From Caulobacteraceae bacterium (GTDB lineage: Bacteria; Pseudomonadota; Alphaproteobacteria; Caulobacterales; Caulobacteraceae), in assembly GCA_019748095.1 (NCBI GenBank), contig JAIEQA010000018.1, forward strand, positions 1 through 64,000: a DNA stretch of 64,000 nucleotides, given 5' to 3'. Position numbers and translations under genes: made by a program. This document shows positions 38,461-46,849 of this stretch, piece after piece (within the stretch, counting starts at the first letter, position 1; the number at the start of each line of letters is the position of its first letter). Under the pieces are notes generated by a model that saw only the letters and a program-made list of their open reading frames with translations, did not search any database and was not told the origin of the DNA.

Positions 38461-38763
38461 TCAGCCGTTGCAGACGGCCAGTTCTTCGGCGGTCAGGGCG
38501 ACGCCCTTCCACGAAAACTCGCTCACGGCACCGAGACGGGCCACCACACGCCTGCAGGCACGAGGCGCGGGTTGGCTGTTGCCGCCCGAGGCGGTGCAGG
38601 TCGCGCCCTCGCAGCGCCAGTTGGCCCCGTCGATGATGGTCGGACGCGCCGGAGCGCGCGCGGCGTCGGCCAGCACGGCGCGGGTAGCGGCCGGGGCCTG
38701 GGCCACGGCAGGGACCGAGGCGAGTGCAGCACAGAGGGTCAGGACGGGGATCAGGGCGCGCAT
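38461..38763 (-). CDS. small secreted protein (possible CC_3452-type family)
   Basis: 100 residues: signal peptide MRALIPVLTLCAALASVPAVA, then a short domain with WRCEGATCTASG and RACRRVVARLG and a final AVCNG. The paired cysteines suggest disulfides in the periplasm. The pattern resembles small Caulobacteraceae secreted proteins of the CC_3452 kind; this match is from memory and only tentative. The ATG at 38763 was chosen for the signal peptide. Confidence 0.7.
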   Translation of the reverse strand: MRALIPVLTLCAALASVPAVAQAPAATRAVLADAARAPARPTIIDGANWRCEGATCTASGGNSQPAPRACRRVVARLGAVSEFSWKGVALTAEELAVCNG

Positions 38764-38896
38764 GCGGAAACTCCGGTTCAGGGCAGGGCCAACACTGGCC
38801 CGAAGGAACCCGGCTTCCATAGTGCGTTGTTTTTAGAAACTGTCAATCCTGATCGGCCACGGCAGCGGCTGATCAACGGAGCTGACCAACGATCAC

Positions 38897-39502
38897 TTAT
38901 CGCTGATCATATTTCAAGCCGTCTGTCGTGACATCCGGTCGCAGCGCCTCGATCGCCGCCTCCACCGTGTCGCACACGACCCATGCCGTGAGGAAGGACG
39001 GCGGCGTGAAGCCGGTCTCGACGCTGTGATGCATGAGGGCGAAGAAGGTGTCCCAGAACCCGTCAATGTTGAGGAAGATGACCGGCTTGCCGTGCAGGTC
39101 CAGTCGCTTCCAGGACAGCAGTTCAACGACCTCCTCCAGGGTTCCGATACCGCCCGGAGCCACCACGAAGGCGTCCGACTGATCGTACATGATCTGCTTG
39201 CGCTCATGCATGGAGGTGACGACGAGGGTCTCGACCTCGTCGAACAGCCGCTCCCGGCTTCTCAGAAAGGCTGGCATGACGCCGAGAACCCGACCGCCGG
39301 CCGCGTGGGCTGCGCGGGCGGCTGCGCCCATCAATCCCACCCCGCCACCACCGTAGACGAGCCGCCATCCGGCCCTGGCTGCCTCGGTGCCGAAGGCCGC
39401 CGCAGCGGCGGTGTAGACCGGATCCGCTGCCTCCGAGGAACCGCAGAACAGGCAGACGGACGGACCGTCGAAGGGAGCAATCGGGTCGGGCGACGCAGCC
39501 AT
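38897..39502 (-). CDS. LOG family protein (TIGR00730-type nucleotide ribohydrolase)
   Basis: 201 residues. It has the family motif PGGIGTLEEVVE plus SVCLFCGSSEAADPVY and YGGGGVGLMGAAARAA. Members release adenine-type bases from nucleoside 5'-monophosphates (in plants, cytokinin activation). Cytoplasmic. It is divergent from the lipoprotein gene at 39589. Confidence 0.9.
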   Translation of the reverse strand: MAASPDPIAPFDGPSVCLFCGSSEAADPVYTAAAAAFGTEAARAGWRLVYGGGGVGLMGAAARAAHAAGGRVLGVMPAFLRSRERLFDEVETLVVTSMHERKQIMYDQSDAFVVAPGGIGTLEEVVELLSWKRLDLHGKPVIFLNIDGFWDTFFALMHHSVETGFTPPSFLTAWVVCDTVEAAIEALRPDVTTDGLKYDQR

Positions 39503-39588
39503 GAATCCTCGGGCAACAGGGAGGGGGGGAGACAGCCCGGGCGGCCCGGGCTATCTGGGCCACCAGTCCTATAGCGCCGAAAGCCAGG

Positions 39589-40353
39589 ATGAAACGACCG
39601 ATCGCCCCCTTCCTGATCGTCGCGGTTCTCGCTGCATCGACGGCGTGCCGCGAGCGGCCGGCTCCCGAGCCCCAGGCCATGCCGGAACCCGGCGGCTGGA
39701 TCATGCCGCCGCAGATTGAGTCGGTGGCGGTGCAGGGGACGGATCTGAGTCTTGGCGGGCGTTCTGCGCCACTGGGCCGGGTTGCGGTCGGCGACCCCGG
39801 CGGCCAGGCCTATGCCGTCGCTGCGGACGGTGAGGGGCGGTTCGAGCTCCGTATTCCGCGACCGGCCCGGGACACGCTGTTCGTGGTCGAGGGTCGCGCG
39901 GGTCAGCAATCCTATCCCGCGCCCTATCGGCTGATGGTTGCCGCCGGTTCGTACGGGCCGATCGGACTGGTCTCGATCGGGGCCCCGACGCGCCGCCTGG
40001 ATCCGGGCCCTTCCCTTGACGCGGTCGACACCGACGGACGGGCCACATTCCTCTCGGGACGGGCACCGGCCGGGAGCCAGGTCATCGTCCGTCCTGGTCC
40101 CGAAAGCGGCGTCACGGCGAACCGGGAGGGGCGCTGGACGGTCGCAGTCGCCGGCGAAACGGGTGTGATCGAGGTCGCGGGACAGGTCTATTCACCCCCG
40201 GCTGGACCTGCAGCCAGTGACGGGACACTCGAATCGATCGCGGGCGGATGGCGGATCAGCTGGCGGGCCCCTGACGGTGCGCGCCAGACCACCTGGTTCC
40301 CGGAACGCCGGACGATCGAACCGGGCTTCGCAGGCCCGACTGATCAACGATGA
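39589..40353 (+). CDS. hypothetical lipoprotein
   Basis: 254 residues. The signal peptide MKRPIAPFLIVAVLAASTAC ends in a lipobox cysteine (Cys20). The mature part is mostly beta, with two segments resembling carboxypeptidase-regulatory or Ig-like folds (GRVAVGDPGGQAYAV...GRFELRIP and GRAPAGSQVIVRPG...REGRWTVAV). Not recognised beyond this; probably an envelope surface protein. Confidence 0.7.
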   Translation: MKRPIAPFLIVAVLAASTACRERPAPEPQAMPEPGGWIMPPQIESVAVQGTDLSLGGRSAPLGRVAVGDPGGQAYAVAADGEGRFELRIPRPARDTLFVVEGRAGQQSYPAPYRLMVAAGSYGPIGLVSIGAPTRRLDPGPSLDAVDTDGRATFLSGRAPAGSQVIVRPGPESGVTANREGRWTVAVAGETGVIEVAGQVYSPPAGPAASDGTLESIAGGWRISWRAPDGARQTTWFPERRTIEPGFAGPTDQR

Positions 40354-40513
40354 CCGCGGCACTGCGGCGGGCCCCGCAGACTGTCCGATCGGCGCAGACC
40401 TCTGGACCGGGCGTGTTTCAGGACAGCCTGTGCTCGGGACACGCCCCGGAACATCTCCGTGCGCAACGCCGTACGAACTCTGTCGCCACCACCGCCCGAT
40501 GTTCGGGGGGAGA

Positions 40514-40588
40514 TGGCTCCGCGGGTAGGATTCGAACCTACGACCAGCCGATTAACAGTCGGCTGCTCTACCACTGAGCTACCGCGGA
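40514..40588 (-). tRNA. tRNA-Asn (anticodon GTT)
   Basis: Minus-strand cloverleaf: acceptor TCCGCGG/CCGCGGA, D arm TAGCTCAGTGGTAGAGC, anticodon stem CCGA/TCGG region with loop CTGTTAA, and T arm GGTTCGAATCC. The anticodon GTT reads asparagine codons. CCA is encoded. The 5'-extended frame of the following methyltransferase crosses it and is not real. Confidence 0.95.
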
Positions 40589-40653
40589 ACAGAGGCTCGG
40601 GAGGCGGGCCTATAGCAGCGCCTCTCTTCATCGCGCAACGGGAAAAGTCGTGC

Positions 40654-41463
40654 ATGTCCATTCAGTTCATCGATGATCCCGAGGATCCCCGTGTCTCGGC
40701 CTATCGGAACATCCGCGAGCGGGATCTGACAGGGCGTGAGGGACTGTTCGTCGCCGAGGGGGAGGTGGTGTTGCGGACGCTGCTCTCGGCCGCCTCGCTC
40801 TGTTCGCCGCTGTCGCTGCTGATCTCGGCGAATCGACTCCAGGCCCAGGCCGGGTTGATAGCCTCCGTGCCGGACGGCGTGCCGATCTATGCGGCGGCCC
40901 AGGCTGTGCTGGATCGCCTCGCGGGCTTTCCACTTCACCGCGGCCTGCTCGCACTGGGCCGCAAGCCTCTGGCCCGGTCGGTCGGGTCGATCCTGGCCGG
41001 GATGCCGGAGGACTGCGTTGTGCTCGCCTGCTCGGGTATCGGCAACCACGACAATATGGGCGGCCTGTTCCGCAATGCCGCAGCGTTCGGCGCGGCGGCC
41101 GTGCTGCGCGACGATCGCTGTTGTGATCCCTTCTACCGCAAGGCGATCCGGGTTTCCGTCGGCGCGGTCCTGAGGACCCGGAGTGCTGCGGCGGAGTCTC
41201 TTGAAGCGCTCGTCGCGGAACTCGAGGCGGCGCGGTTCGAGGTCATCGCCCTGTCTCCCGGCGCGCGGGAGCCTCTCGCCGGTCTGAAGGGCGGGGCGCG
41301 GCAGGCGGTTCTGGTGGGATCCGAAGGGCCCGGTCTGCCGCCGGATGTGCTCGGGCGTCTGAGGACGGTCGGGATCCCCATGGCCGGAGGCTTCGACTCG
41401 CTGAATGTCGCCGTGACCAGCGCGCTGGCGCTGCACCAGCTCTCTTCCGTGTCGGTTCGCTGA
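40654..41463 (+). CDS. TrmH-family (SpoU) RNA 2'-O-methyltransferase
   Basis: 269 residues. An N-terminal substrate-binding region (GLFVAEGEVVLRTLL) precedes a trefoil-knot SPOUT domain with the three SpoU motifs: NHDNMGGLFRNAAAFGA, VLVGSEGPGLP and IPMAGGFDSLNVAVTSALALHQL. It transfers a methyl group from SAM to ribose 2'-OH of rRNA or tRNA; the target base is not predictable here. The ATG at 40654 avoids overlap with tRNA-Asn. Confidence 0.92.
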   Translation: MSIQFIDDPEDPRVSAYRNIRERDLTGREGLFVAEGEVVLRTLLSAASLCSPLSLLISANRLQAQAGLIASVPDGVPIYAAAQAVLDRLAGFPLHRGLLALGRKPLARSVGSILAGMPEDCVVLACSGIGNHDNMGGLFRNAAAFGAAAVLRDDRCCDPFYRKAIRVSVGAVLRTRSAAAESLEALVAELEAARFEVIALSPGAREPLAGLKGGARQAVLVGSEGPGLPPDVLGRLRTVGIPMAGGFDSLNVAVTSALALHQLSSVSVR

Positions 41464-41549
41464 CAGTGGCGTGAAATCAGCGCCTTAACCTTTTGTCCAC
41501 CTTGATGAACGCCGCAATCTGTGTCGCTCTGTGTCGTCAGGAGGAGACT

Positions 41550-41666
41550 ATGGGCAGCATACTGGGGTTCATGAGCCGCAATCTGCGGATTGCTATCGCC
41601 ATTGCCGTCGTCGCGGCCGCTGTCGGTGGAGCCGGGGCAATCGGCTGGATTACCGCCCCCCTCTGA
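41550..41666 (+). CDS. 38-residue single-pass membrane peptide
   Basis: A short ORF starting ATG with a strong AGGAGGAG a few bases upstream. It encodes a basic N-terminus (MGSILGFMSRNLRIA) followed by an Ala/Val/Gly-rich hydrophobic helix ending GWITAPL. The strong ribosome site and clean membrane-helix pattern support translation. It sits between the methyltransferase gene and tRNA-Cys. Function unknown. Confidence 0.55.
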   Translation: MGSILGFMSRNLRIAIAIAVVAAAVGGAGAIGWITAPL

Positions 41667-41695
41667 CGGGGGCAGACGATCCGGCAGGATCGCGA

Positions 41696-41769
41696 TGGAG
41701 GCCTGACCGGGAATCGAACCCGGGTGCAAGGATTTGCAGTCCTCTGCGTAACCACTCCGCCATCAGGCC
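41696..41769 (-). tRNA. tRNA-Cys (anticodon GCA)
   Basis: Minus-strand cloverleaf: acceptor GGCCTGA, anticodon stem AGGA/TCCT with loop CTGCAAA, and T arm GGGTTCGATTCCC. The anticodon GCA reads cysteine codons, and CCA is encoded at the 3' end. Confidence 0.95.
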
Positions 41770-41897
41770 ATAGGGACATTCGAAGGTCCCCCGGATCGCG
41801 AGGGGCGTTCGCTATCAGATCGGATTGTCGGCTGCAACGCGCGGACCTATAAGCGCGTCAGTTTTCTCCTCGAGCGTTGTCAGGATAACCGCACCCA

Positions 41898-42527
41898 ATG
41901 GATTTCGTCGCCGCGCGCAAGGTCATGGTCGATTCCCAGGTCCGGGTGAATGATGTCACTGATCGAGGGCTTCAGGCGGCCCTGATGACGGTGCCCCGGG
42001 AACGGTTCTGTGCGGCTGACCGGGCCTGGAGCGCCTATGGTGAGGTTGAGGTTCCCATCGCCGGGGACCGCCGGCTGATGCAGGCGCGAGAGGTCGCCAA
42101 ACTGCTGCAGGCCCTTGATGCCCGGCCAGGTGAACGGGCGCTCGCCCTGGCCGCCCCCTATGCCGCCGCCGTCCTCGCGGAACTGGGGGTTGCGGTGACG
42201 GCCCAGGAGGCCGAAGCGGCCGTCCTTGACGTCGTCGGGGAGACTTTGGCGGATGTTGGTGTGGCCACCGTGGTTGCCCCTCTGCAGCAACCGGCGGGTC
42301 AGGACTGGGACATGATCGTTTCCGAAGGTGCGGTCGCCGTCCGGCCAACAGCCTGGCTGGAGGCTTTGAAGATCGGTGGCCGGATGGCCGTCGTCGAGCG
42401 GTCGGGCCCGAACGGTCGGGCGGTCCTGTATGTCAGAGGGCGCGAAGGTGTTTCGCGCCGTGAGTTGTTCGACGCCGCGCCCGCCCTGCTGGCTGAAATG
42501 ACCCCGGCACCGGCGTTTGTCCTGTAG
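41898..42527 (+). CDS. degenerate protein-L-isoaspartate methyltransferase paralogue
   Basis: 209 residues, similar in layout to Pcm (MDFVAARKVMVDSQVRVNDVTD, VPRERFCAADRAW). But SAM motif I is lost: where Pcm has VLEIGTGSGY this protein reads ALALAAPYAAAV. The TISQPY substrate motif is replaced by VPIAGDRRLMQAREV. It is therefore probably not an active methyltransferase, or it binds something else. Alphaproteobacteria often carry such a gene just upstream of a TolC gene, as here. The functional pcm is at 3805. Confidence 0.8.
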   Translation: MDFVAARKVMVDSQVRVNDVTDRGLQAALMTVPRERFCAADRAWSAYGEVEVPIAGDRRLMQAREVAKLLQALDARPGERALALAAPYAAAVLAELGVAVTAQEAEAAVLDVVGETLADVGVATVVAPLQQPAGQDWDMIVSEGAVAVRPTAWLEALKIGGRMAVVERSGPNGRAVLYVRGREGVSRRELFDAAPALLAEMTPAPAFVL

Positions 42528-42658
42528 AGCTTTGCGGGAAGGCCGGCCGGCAGCCGGTCGCGTGAAGAAAACTTAACTGGCGTAGCAGGGGCGACATCCC
42601 TCACTACGCCCTACAGAAAGAGACCGGCGACGTTCGCGTCGCCCATCAGGATATGGCC

Positions 42659-44188
42659 ATGTTCAAACGTTCGCGCGCGCTCGCATCCGTCGCCCTGGTG
42701 GCCATCACGGCGTCCCTGGCGATGCCGGCCTGGGCCGAGACCCTCCAGGAGGCGATCGCCCTGGCCTACCGGACCAATCCGACCCTGCAGGCGCAGCGGG
42801 CGCAGCAGCGGGCCCTGGACGAAACCGTGCCGCAGGCGCGCGCGGGGCTCCGCCCGGAACTGGGTGTCAGCAGCAATTCGACCTACACCCGCCGCGATGC
42901 GCCGGACAGCCCAGCTGTAGACCTGCCGGGCAACCTCCCGGACATTCCGGCGTCGGACAACATTTCCGAGACTGACTCAGTCAGCGCCACGGTCAGCCTG
43001 TCGCAGACGCTCTACTCCGGCGGCCGCATCGCGCGTGGAATCGATGCCGCGGAGGCCAGCGTGCGTCGCGGACGCGAAAACCTGCGGGGGATTGAGCAAC
43101 AGGTGCTGGCCTCCGTGATCCAGGCCTATGTCGACGTGCAACGGGACATGGAGATCCTGCGTATCCGCGAGGCCAATCTGTCCGTTCTGCGTCGCCAGCT
43201 GGACGAATCGAACGCCCGTTTCGAGGTCGGTGAGATCACCCGCACGGATGTCTCCCAGTCCGAGGCGCGGCTTGCCCAGTCGGAAGCCGATCTGGCCGGT
43301 GCCCAGGCCCAGCTCTCGGTCTCGCGGGCCGCCTATGCATCCGTGGTGGGTCAGGCCCCAGCGAATCTGGAGACTCCACCGGCCCTCCCGGGCATCCCCA
43401 CCGATTTCGACGTCGCACTGGACATCGGACTGGTGGAGAACCCGGGCGTTGTCGCCGCACAGTATGACCTGCAGGCAGCCGAGGCTCGTCACGCCCAGGC
43501 CAGATCAGCCTATATGCCGACGGTCGGGCTCTCCAGCAGCTATGGGGGGTCGACGGCGATTTCCGACTTTGATCTGTCAGACCGCACCACCCAGTTCCAG
43601 GCGGGTGTCAGCGTTTCCGTCCCCCTGTTCACGGGCGGACTGAACCGCTCCCGGGTGGCCCAGGCCCTCGAACAGGCCAACGCCGCCCAGATCGAGATCG
43701 AACGGCAGAAGCGGACCGTGCTTCAGAACGTCAGCAGCGCCTATGCCAATGTGATTTCCAGTCGGGCCCAGCTGCAGGCGGGTGAAGCGGGTGTGCGCGC
43801 GGCGCGGGTTGCCGCCGAAGGGGTCCGTCAGGAGCAACAGGTCGGGCTTCGGACCACGCTGGACGTGCTCAACGGCGAACTCGAGCTGCGCAGCGCCGAG
43901 ATCAACCTGGCCGTCGCGACCCGCAATCAGTATGTGGCCCAGGCCGCCCTGCTGAGTGCGATGGGGCGCTTGAGCGGCGAGGCTCTGGCTCCCGGGATCG
44001 ACATCTATGACGCGCGTACCAATGCTGCACGCGTGCGCAATCGCGGTGGCCTCCCGTGGGATGGCGTGATCGAAACCCTCGACCGGATTGTGGCTCCGGG
44101 CATCACCCCGGCGAACGACACCGAGGACGCGCCGATCGACACCCGGCTCAAGTCCGGCGGGACGGGGACCGCGCCCACGGCCGATTAA
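42659..44188 (+). CDS. tolC: TolC-family outer membrane efflux/secretion protein
   Basis: 509 residues. It has a signal peptide ending MPAWA, then TLQEAIALAYRTNPTLQAQRAQQRALDE and the paired coiled-coil/beta repeat architecture of TolC (two copies of the OEP domain, ~25-220 and ~235-430). It forms the outer-membrane channel for type I secretion or RND efflux. ATG 42659 has AGGA about 7 nt upstream; an ATG at 42653 is too close to it. It is followed by popZ in the usual Caulobacterales order. Confidence 0.93.
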   Translation: MFKRSRALASVALVAITASLAMPAWAETLQEAIALAYRTNPTLQAQRAQQRALDETVPQARAGLRPELGVSSNSTYTRRDAPDSPAVDLPGNLPDIPASDNISETDSVSATVSLSQTLYSGGRIARGIDAAEASVRRGRENLRGIEQQVLASVIQAYVDVQRDMEILRIREANLSVLRRQLDESNARFEVGEITRTDVSQSEARLAQSEADLAGAQAQLSVSRAAYASVVGQAPANLETPPALPGIPTDFDVALDIGLVENPGVVAAQYDLQAAEARHAQARSAYMPTVGLSSSYGGSTAISDFDLSDRTTQFQAGVSVSVPLFTGGLNRSRVAQALEQANAAQIEIERQKRTVLQNVSSAYANVISSRAQLQAGEAGVRAARVAAEGVRQEQQVGLRTTLDVLNGELELRSAEINLAVATRNQYVAQAALLSAMGRLSGEALAPGIDIYDARTNAARVRNRGGLPWDGVIETLDRIVAPGITPANDTEDAPIDTRLKSGGTGTAPTAD

Positions 44189-44335
44189 CGCCGTCGGCGC
44201 AAAAGTCCCGTTGATTCCGAGGGGCGTTGATGCGACGAAAAAGGGGTCGGGCAGGGGTCGCCGGTTCGTTCCCAAATCGCTTGTTCGCCACGCACGGACC
44301 CAGTGCGTTTCCGCAGGTTCGCCGAAGGCCAGATC

Positions 44336-44929
44336 ATGACTGATACCACCGCCCAGGAACCGACAATGGAGGAAATCCTGGCGTCCATACGCCGGATCAT
44401 CTCCGAGGACGAAGCGCCAGCGGCGGCTCCGGCACCGGCCGCGCCTGAGCCGGCCCCGGCTCCGGTTGCGACATCGCAGCCGGAACCCGAACCCGAACCC
44501 GAACCCGAATCACCACCGGCTGCGGAGGCGACTGAAGACGAGGAAGAGATCCTCGAGCTGACCGATCGCTATGAGGCACCGCCTGCCGAGAGCATCGGCG
44601 ATCTGGATGTGTCCGGCCCCCAGGATGAGCCCGAGCCGTTCCCGGCGGCAGCCGAGCCGGCCGGGACTGCCCCGATGGTGACGACAGAACCGGAAGAGCC
44701 GCTTGTGGGTGAAACGGCAGCGGCCAGCGCCGCCTCGGCTTTCGCAGGCCTCGCCGCCAGTTTCAGGACGCCGGACCCCGTCCCGACCGGGGGTACGGGC
44801 CCGACCATCGACGACCTGGCCCGCGCCCTGCTGCGCCCGATGCTGAAGGAGTGGCTCGACGAGCACTTGCAGGGCATTGTCGAAGCGGCAGTGAAGAAGG
44901 AAGTCGAACGGATCGCCCGCCTCGCCTGA
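44336..44929 (+). CDS. popZ: polar organising protein PopZ (DUF2497)
   Basis: 197 residues. The N-terminal EPTMEEILASIRRIISEDE helix is the conserved partner-binding region. The middle is a long acidic Pro/Glu/Ala-rich disordered linker (including a PEPEPEPE run coded by tandem GAACCC units near 44483). The C-terminus DLARALLRPMLKEWLDEHLQGIVEAAVKKEVERIARLA is the oligomerisation region. In Caulobacter it builds the cell-pole scaffold that anchors ParB and signalling proteins. The ATG at 44336 was chosen from the family start. Confidence 0.93.
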   Translation: MTDTTAQEPTMEEILASIRRIISEDEAPAAAPAPAAPEPAPAPVATSQPEPEPEPEPESPPAAEATEDEEEILELTDRYEAPPAESIGDLDVSGPQDEPEPFPAAAEPAGTAPMVTTEPEEPLVGETAAASAASAFAGLAASFRTPDPVPTGGTGPTIDDLARALLRPMLKEWLDEHLQGIVEAAVKKEVERIARLA

Positions 44930-44936
44930 GGCCTGT

Positions 44937-45176
44937 CTACCCCTCGACATCCGTTTCCGGGCGATCATGTCCGTCAGCGCGTTCGGTGACCCAGTCGCCG
45001 GACGCGTCGGCGTATTCGATCATGGCGGTCTGGTCTGACACGCGCTGCTCACGGCTGGCGGCCACAGCAGCAGTGCGGGCGGCGTCGTGACTGGCAAAGG
45101 TCTCGGAGAAGGTATCGCCCACCCTGTAGGCCCAGCCGGCGTCATGTTCGACGATCCGATAGGTGACGTGGGTCAT
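44937..45176 (-). CDS. DUF2188-like small protein
   Basis: 79 residues. It has MTHVTYRIVEHDAGWAYRVGDTFSETFASHDAARTAAVAASREQ, which fits the short DUF2188 fold (a two-strand, one-helix unit around GWAY and FxSHDAA). Function unknown. It is convergent with popZ, whose stop is only 7 bp away. Confidence 0.7.
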   Translation of the reverse strand: MTHVTYRIVEHDAGWAYRVGDTFSETFASHDAARTAAVAASREQRVSDQTAMIEYADASGDWVTERADGHDRPETDVEG

Positions 45177-45444
45177 GGCGCAGTCCTTGTTGGTGCCGCC
45201 CCGTATCGACGGCCGTCTGCTGAGCGCGTGCTGCCCCGACAGGTTCCGCGGCCGGTCAGCCGGAGCCTGTTGCCAAGACCGTATTCAGGCCTTCGAAAGC
45301 CCTGGTGGCCCCGGCAGGGGATAAAGACGGCGGGTTACGAAGATTTCACGTCGACCGGCGCATCCGTAGCCGGCCGTGAACGCCTCTTGTTATCATGAGG
45401 CCCGGCCATCAGGCTCGGCTGGTTATCAAAGAGGGGCAACACCC

Positions 45445-45855
45445 ATGGAAGACTTCATTCCGATCTTCGCGATCTTCGCCGTGTTTGGCTCCATCACCGC
45501 CATCGTGATCGGTCCCAGCTATCTGAAGAGCCGCGAGCGGCGCGAAATGCAGGCCACTGTTCGGGCTGCGATCGAACGGGGTCAGCCCCTGCCGCCGGAA
45601 GTGATTGAGGCGCTTGGCAAGGAAGCCACCAAAAATCTCCCCAGCCGCACCCGCGACATCCGCCGGGGGATCATCTGGCTGGCGGTTGGCATCGGCATGG
45701 CGGCATTCAGCATCATCAACGAAATGCGCGACTTTGGAGATGACTGGAGCGACGGCCCCAACTTCGACGGAAGTCTGGTGGGCATCTCCGCGATCCCGAT
45801 CACCATTGGTCTGGCCTTCATCGTGCTGAGCTTCTTCAACAAGAACAGGGACTGA
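45445..45855 (+). CDS. DUF6249-like membrane protein
   Basis: 136 residues. An N-terminal hydrophobic helix (FIPIFAIFAVFGSITAIVIGPSYL), a short basic/acidic cytoplasmic part containing a RAAIERGQPLPPEVIEAL motif, and two more helices near the C-terminus. This layout fits DUF6249 proteins, which often sit next to ECF sigma factors. The gene ends 25 bp before the sigma factor start. The 268-bp stretch upstream (45177-45444) shows no recognisable feature. Confidence 0.7.
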   Translation: MEDFIPIFAIFAVFGSITAIVIGPSYLKSRERREMQATVRAAIERGQPLPPEVIEALGKEATKNLPSRTRDIRRGIIWLAVGIGMAAFSIINEMRDFGDDWSDGPNFDGSLVGISAIPITIGLAFIVLSFFNKNRD

Positions 45856-45880
45856 GCGCCGGCCGGAGGGGGGATCTGGA

Positions 45881-46438
45881 ATGGCCAAGGCCCTGATGGA
45901 CCTTCACGACGTCGAGCTGGCTGCGCTGGCCGCGGCGGGGGGCAGGCGTGAGTTCGGCGAACTGGTCCGCCGCCACGGCTCGGCCGTGCGCGCCCTGCTG
46001 CGCCGCATGGGGGCCCAGGGGGCCGAGGCCGATGACGTTGCCCAGGATGCGTTTCTGCAGGCGTTCGAGAAATGCGCCGAGTTCCGGGGGGAGGGCACCT
46101 TTGCCGCCTGGGTGAAGCGGATCGCGGCGCGCCTGTATCTGAAGCGCAAGGCGAAGGACGCCCGCTATGTCGCTGAACTCGGGACCGAGGAAATCGCGCC
46201 AATGATCGACACGCCGGGCCGGGTCGATCTCGACGAGGCCCTGAAGGCGCTCAATGAGACCGAACGGCTGTGTGTGTCCCTGTGCCACGGCGCGGGTCTT
46301 TCCCATCCCGAGATCGCCACCGCCATGAATCTGCCGCTTGGAACGGTGAAGTCACATGTCAAACGTGGTCTGGATAAACTCCGTGCGCGGCTTTCGCCCG
46401 ACGCGGCCCAGTCGGGGAGGGCGGCCCATGTCGTCTGA
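45881..46438 (+). CDS. ECF-type RNA polymerase sigma factor
   Basis: 185 residues: sigma region 2 (FGELVRRHGSAVRALLRRMGAQGAEADDVAQDAFLQAF) binds the -10 element and core enzyme; region 4 (ALKALNETERLCVSLCHGAGLSHPEIATAMNLPLGTVKSHV) reads the -35. It overlaps the next gene by 11 bp, as expected if that gene encodes its membrane anti-sigma partner. Confidence 0.9.
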   Translation: MAKALMDLHDVELAALAAAGGRREFGELVRRHGSAVRALLRRMGAQGAEADDVAQDAFLQAFEKCAEFRGEGTFAAWVKRIAARLYLKRKAKDARYVAELGTEEIAPMIDTPGRVDLDEALKALNETERLCVSLCHGAGLSHPEIATAMNLPLGTVKSHVKRGLDKLRARLSPDAAQSGRAAHVV

Positions 46439-46847
46439 TGAATTCGATCCGGCGATCGAGCGTCTGTTCGCCCGAACCCCGCACATGGCCGACGCGGCGC
46501 TGTTCGCCGCCGATGTGGAGACCCGTCTGCAGTCCTCCACCCGTGTCCGCACCTTCGCCCTTGGCACAGCCGGACTTGTGGGCGGTGTGATCGCGGTCCG
46601 CGAGTCGGTGAACCTCAACTTTCGCCTGTCGGACGCCGATGCGCCGGTGGCGGGACGCGCTATCGGTCAGGGGATCGAGGCCGCGAGCGTCGATGTCCAG
46701 GGCGCGATCACATCCGGGCTGACGCAGTTTGGCCTGTCCGATCTTGCGCTTGGGTCTCTGGGCGGAATGCAGCTATTCTGGATCTGCGCGGGCGGTCTGA
46801 TCGTCCTGGCCGCTGCGGCGGTGGTGAAACTGTCCCAGGAGGTCTGA
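46428..46847 (+). CDS. membrane protein, possible anti-sigma factor
   Basis: 139 residues. A soluble acidic N-terminus ([26 protein letters not shown]) is followed by two hydrophobic segments ([16 protein letters not shown] and [18 protein letters not shown]). It has no clear zinc anti-sigma motif. Overlap with the sigma gene (11 bp) and the soluble-domain-then-membrane layout suggest an anti-sigma role; this is inference. Confidence 0.65.
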   Translation: MSSDEFDPAIERLFARTPHMADAALFAADVETRLQSSTRVRTFALGTAGLVGGVIAVRESVNLNFRLSDADAPVAGRAIGQGIEAASVDVQGAITSGLTQFGLSDLALGSLGGMQLFWICAGGLIVLAAAAVVKLSQEV

Positions 46848-46849
46848 TC

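Noticed and set aside
40459-40653. N-terminal extension of the TrmH-family gene
   Set aside because: It crosses tRNA-Asn (minus strand) and translates the tRNA; the ATG at 40654 is the true start.
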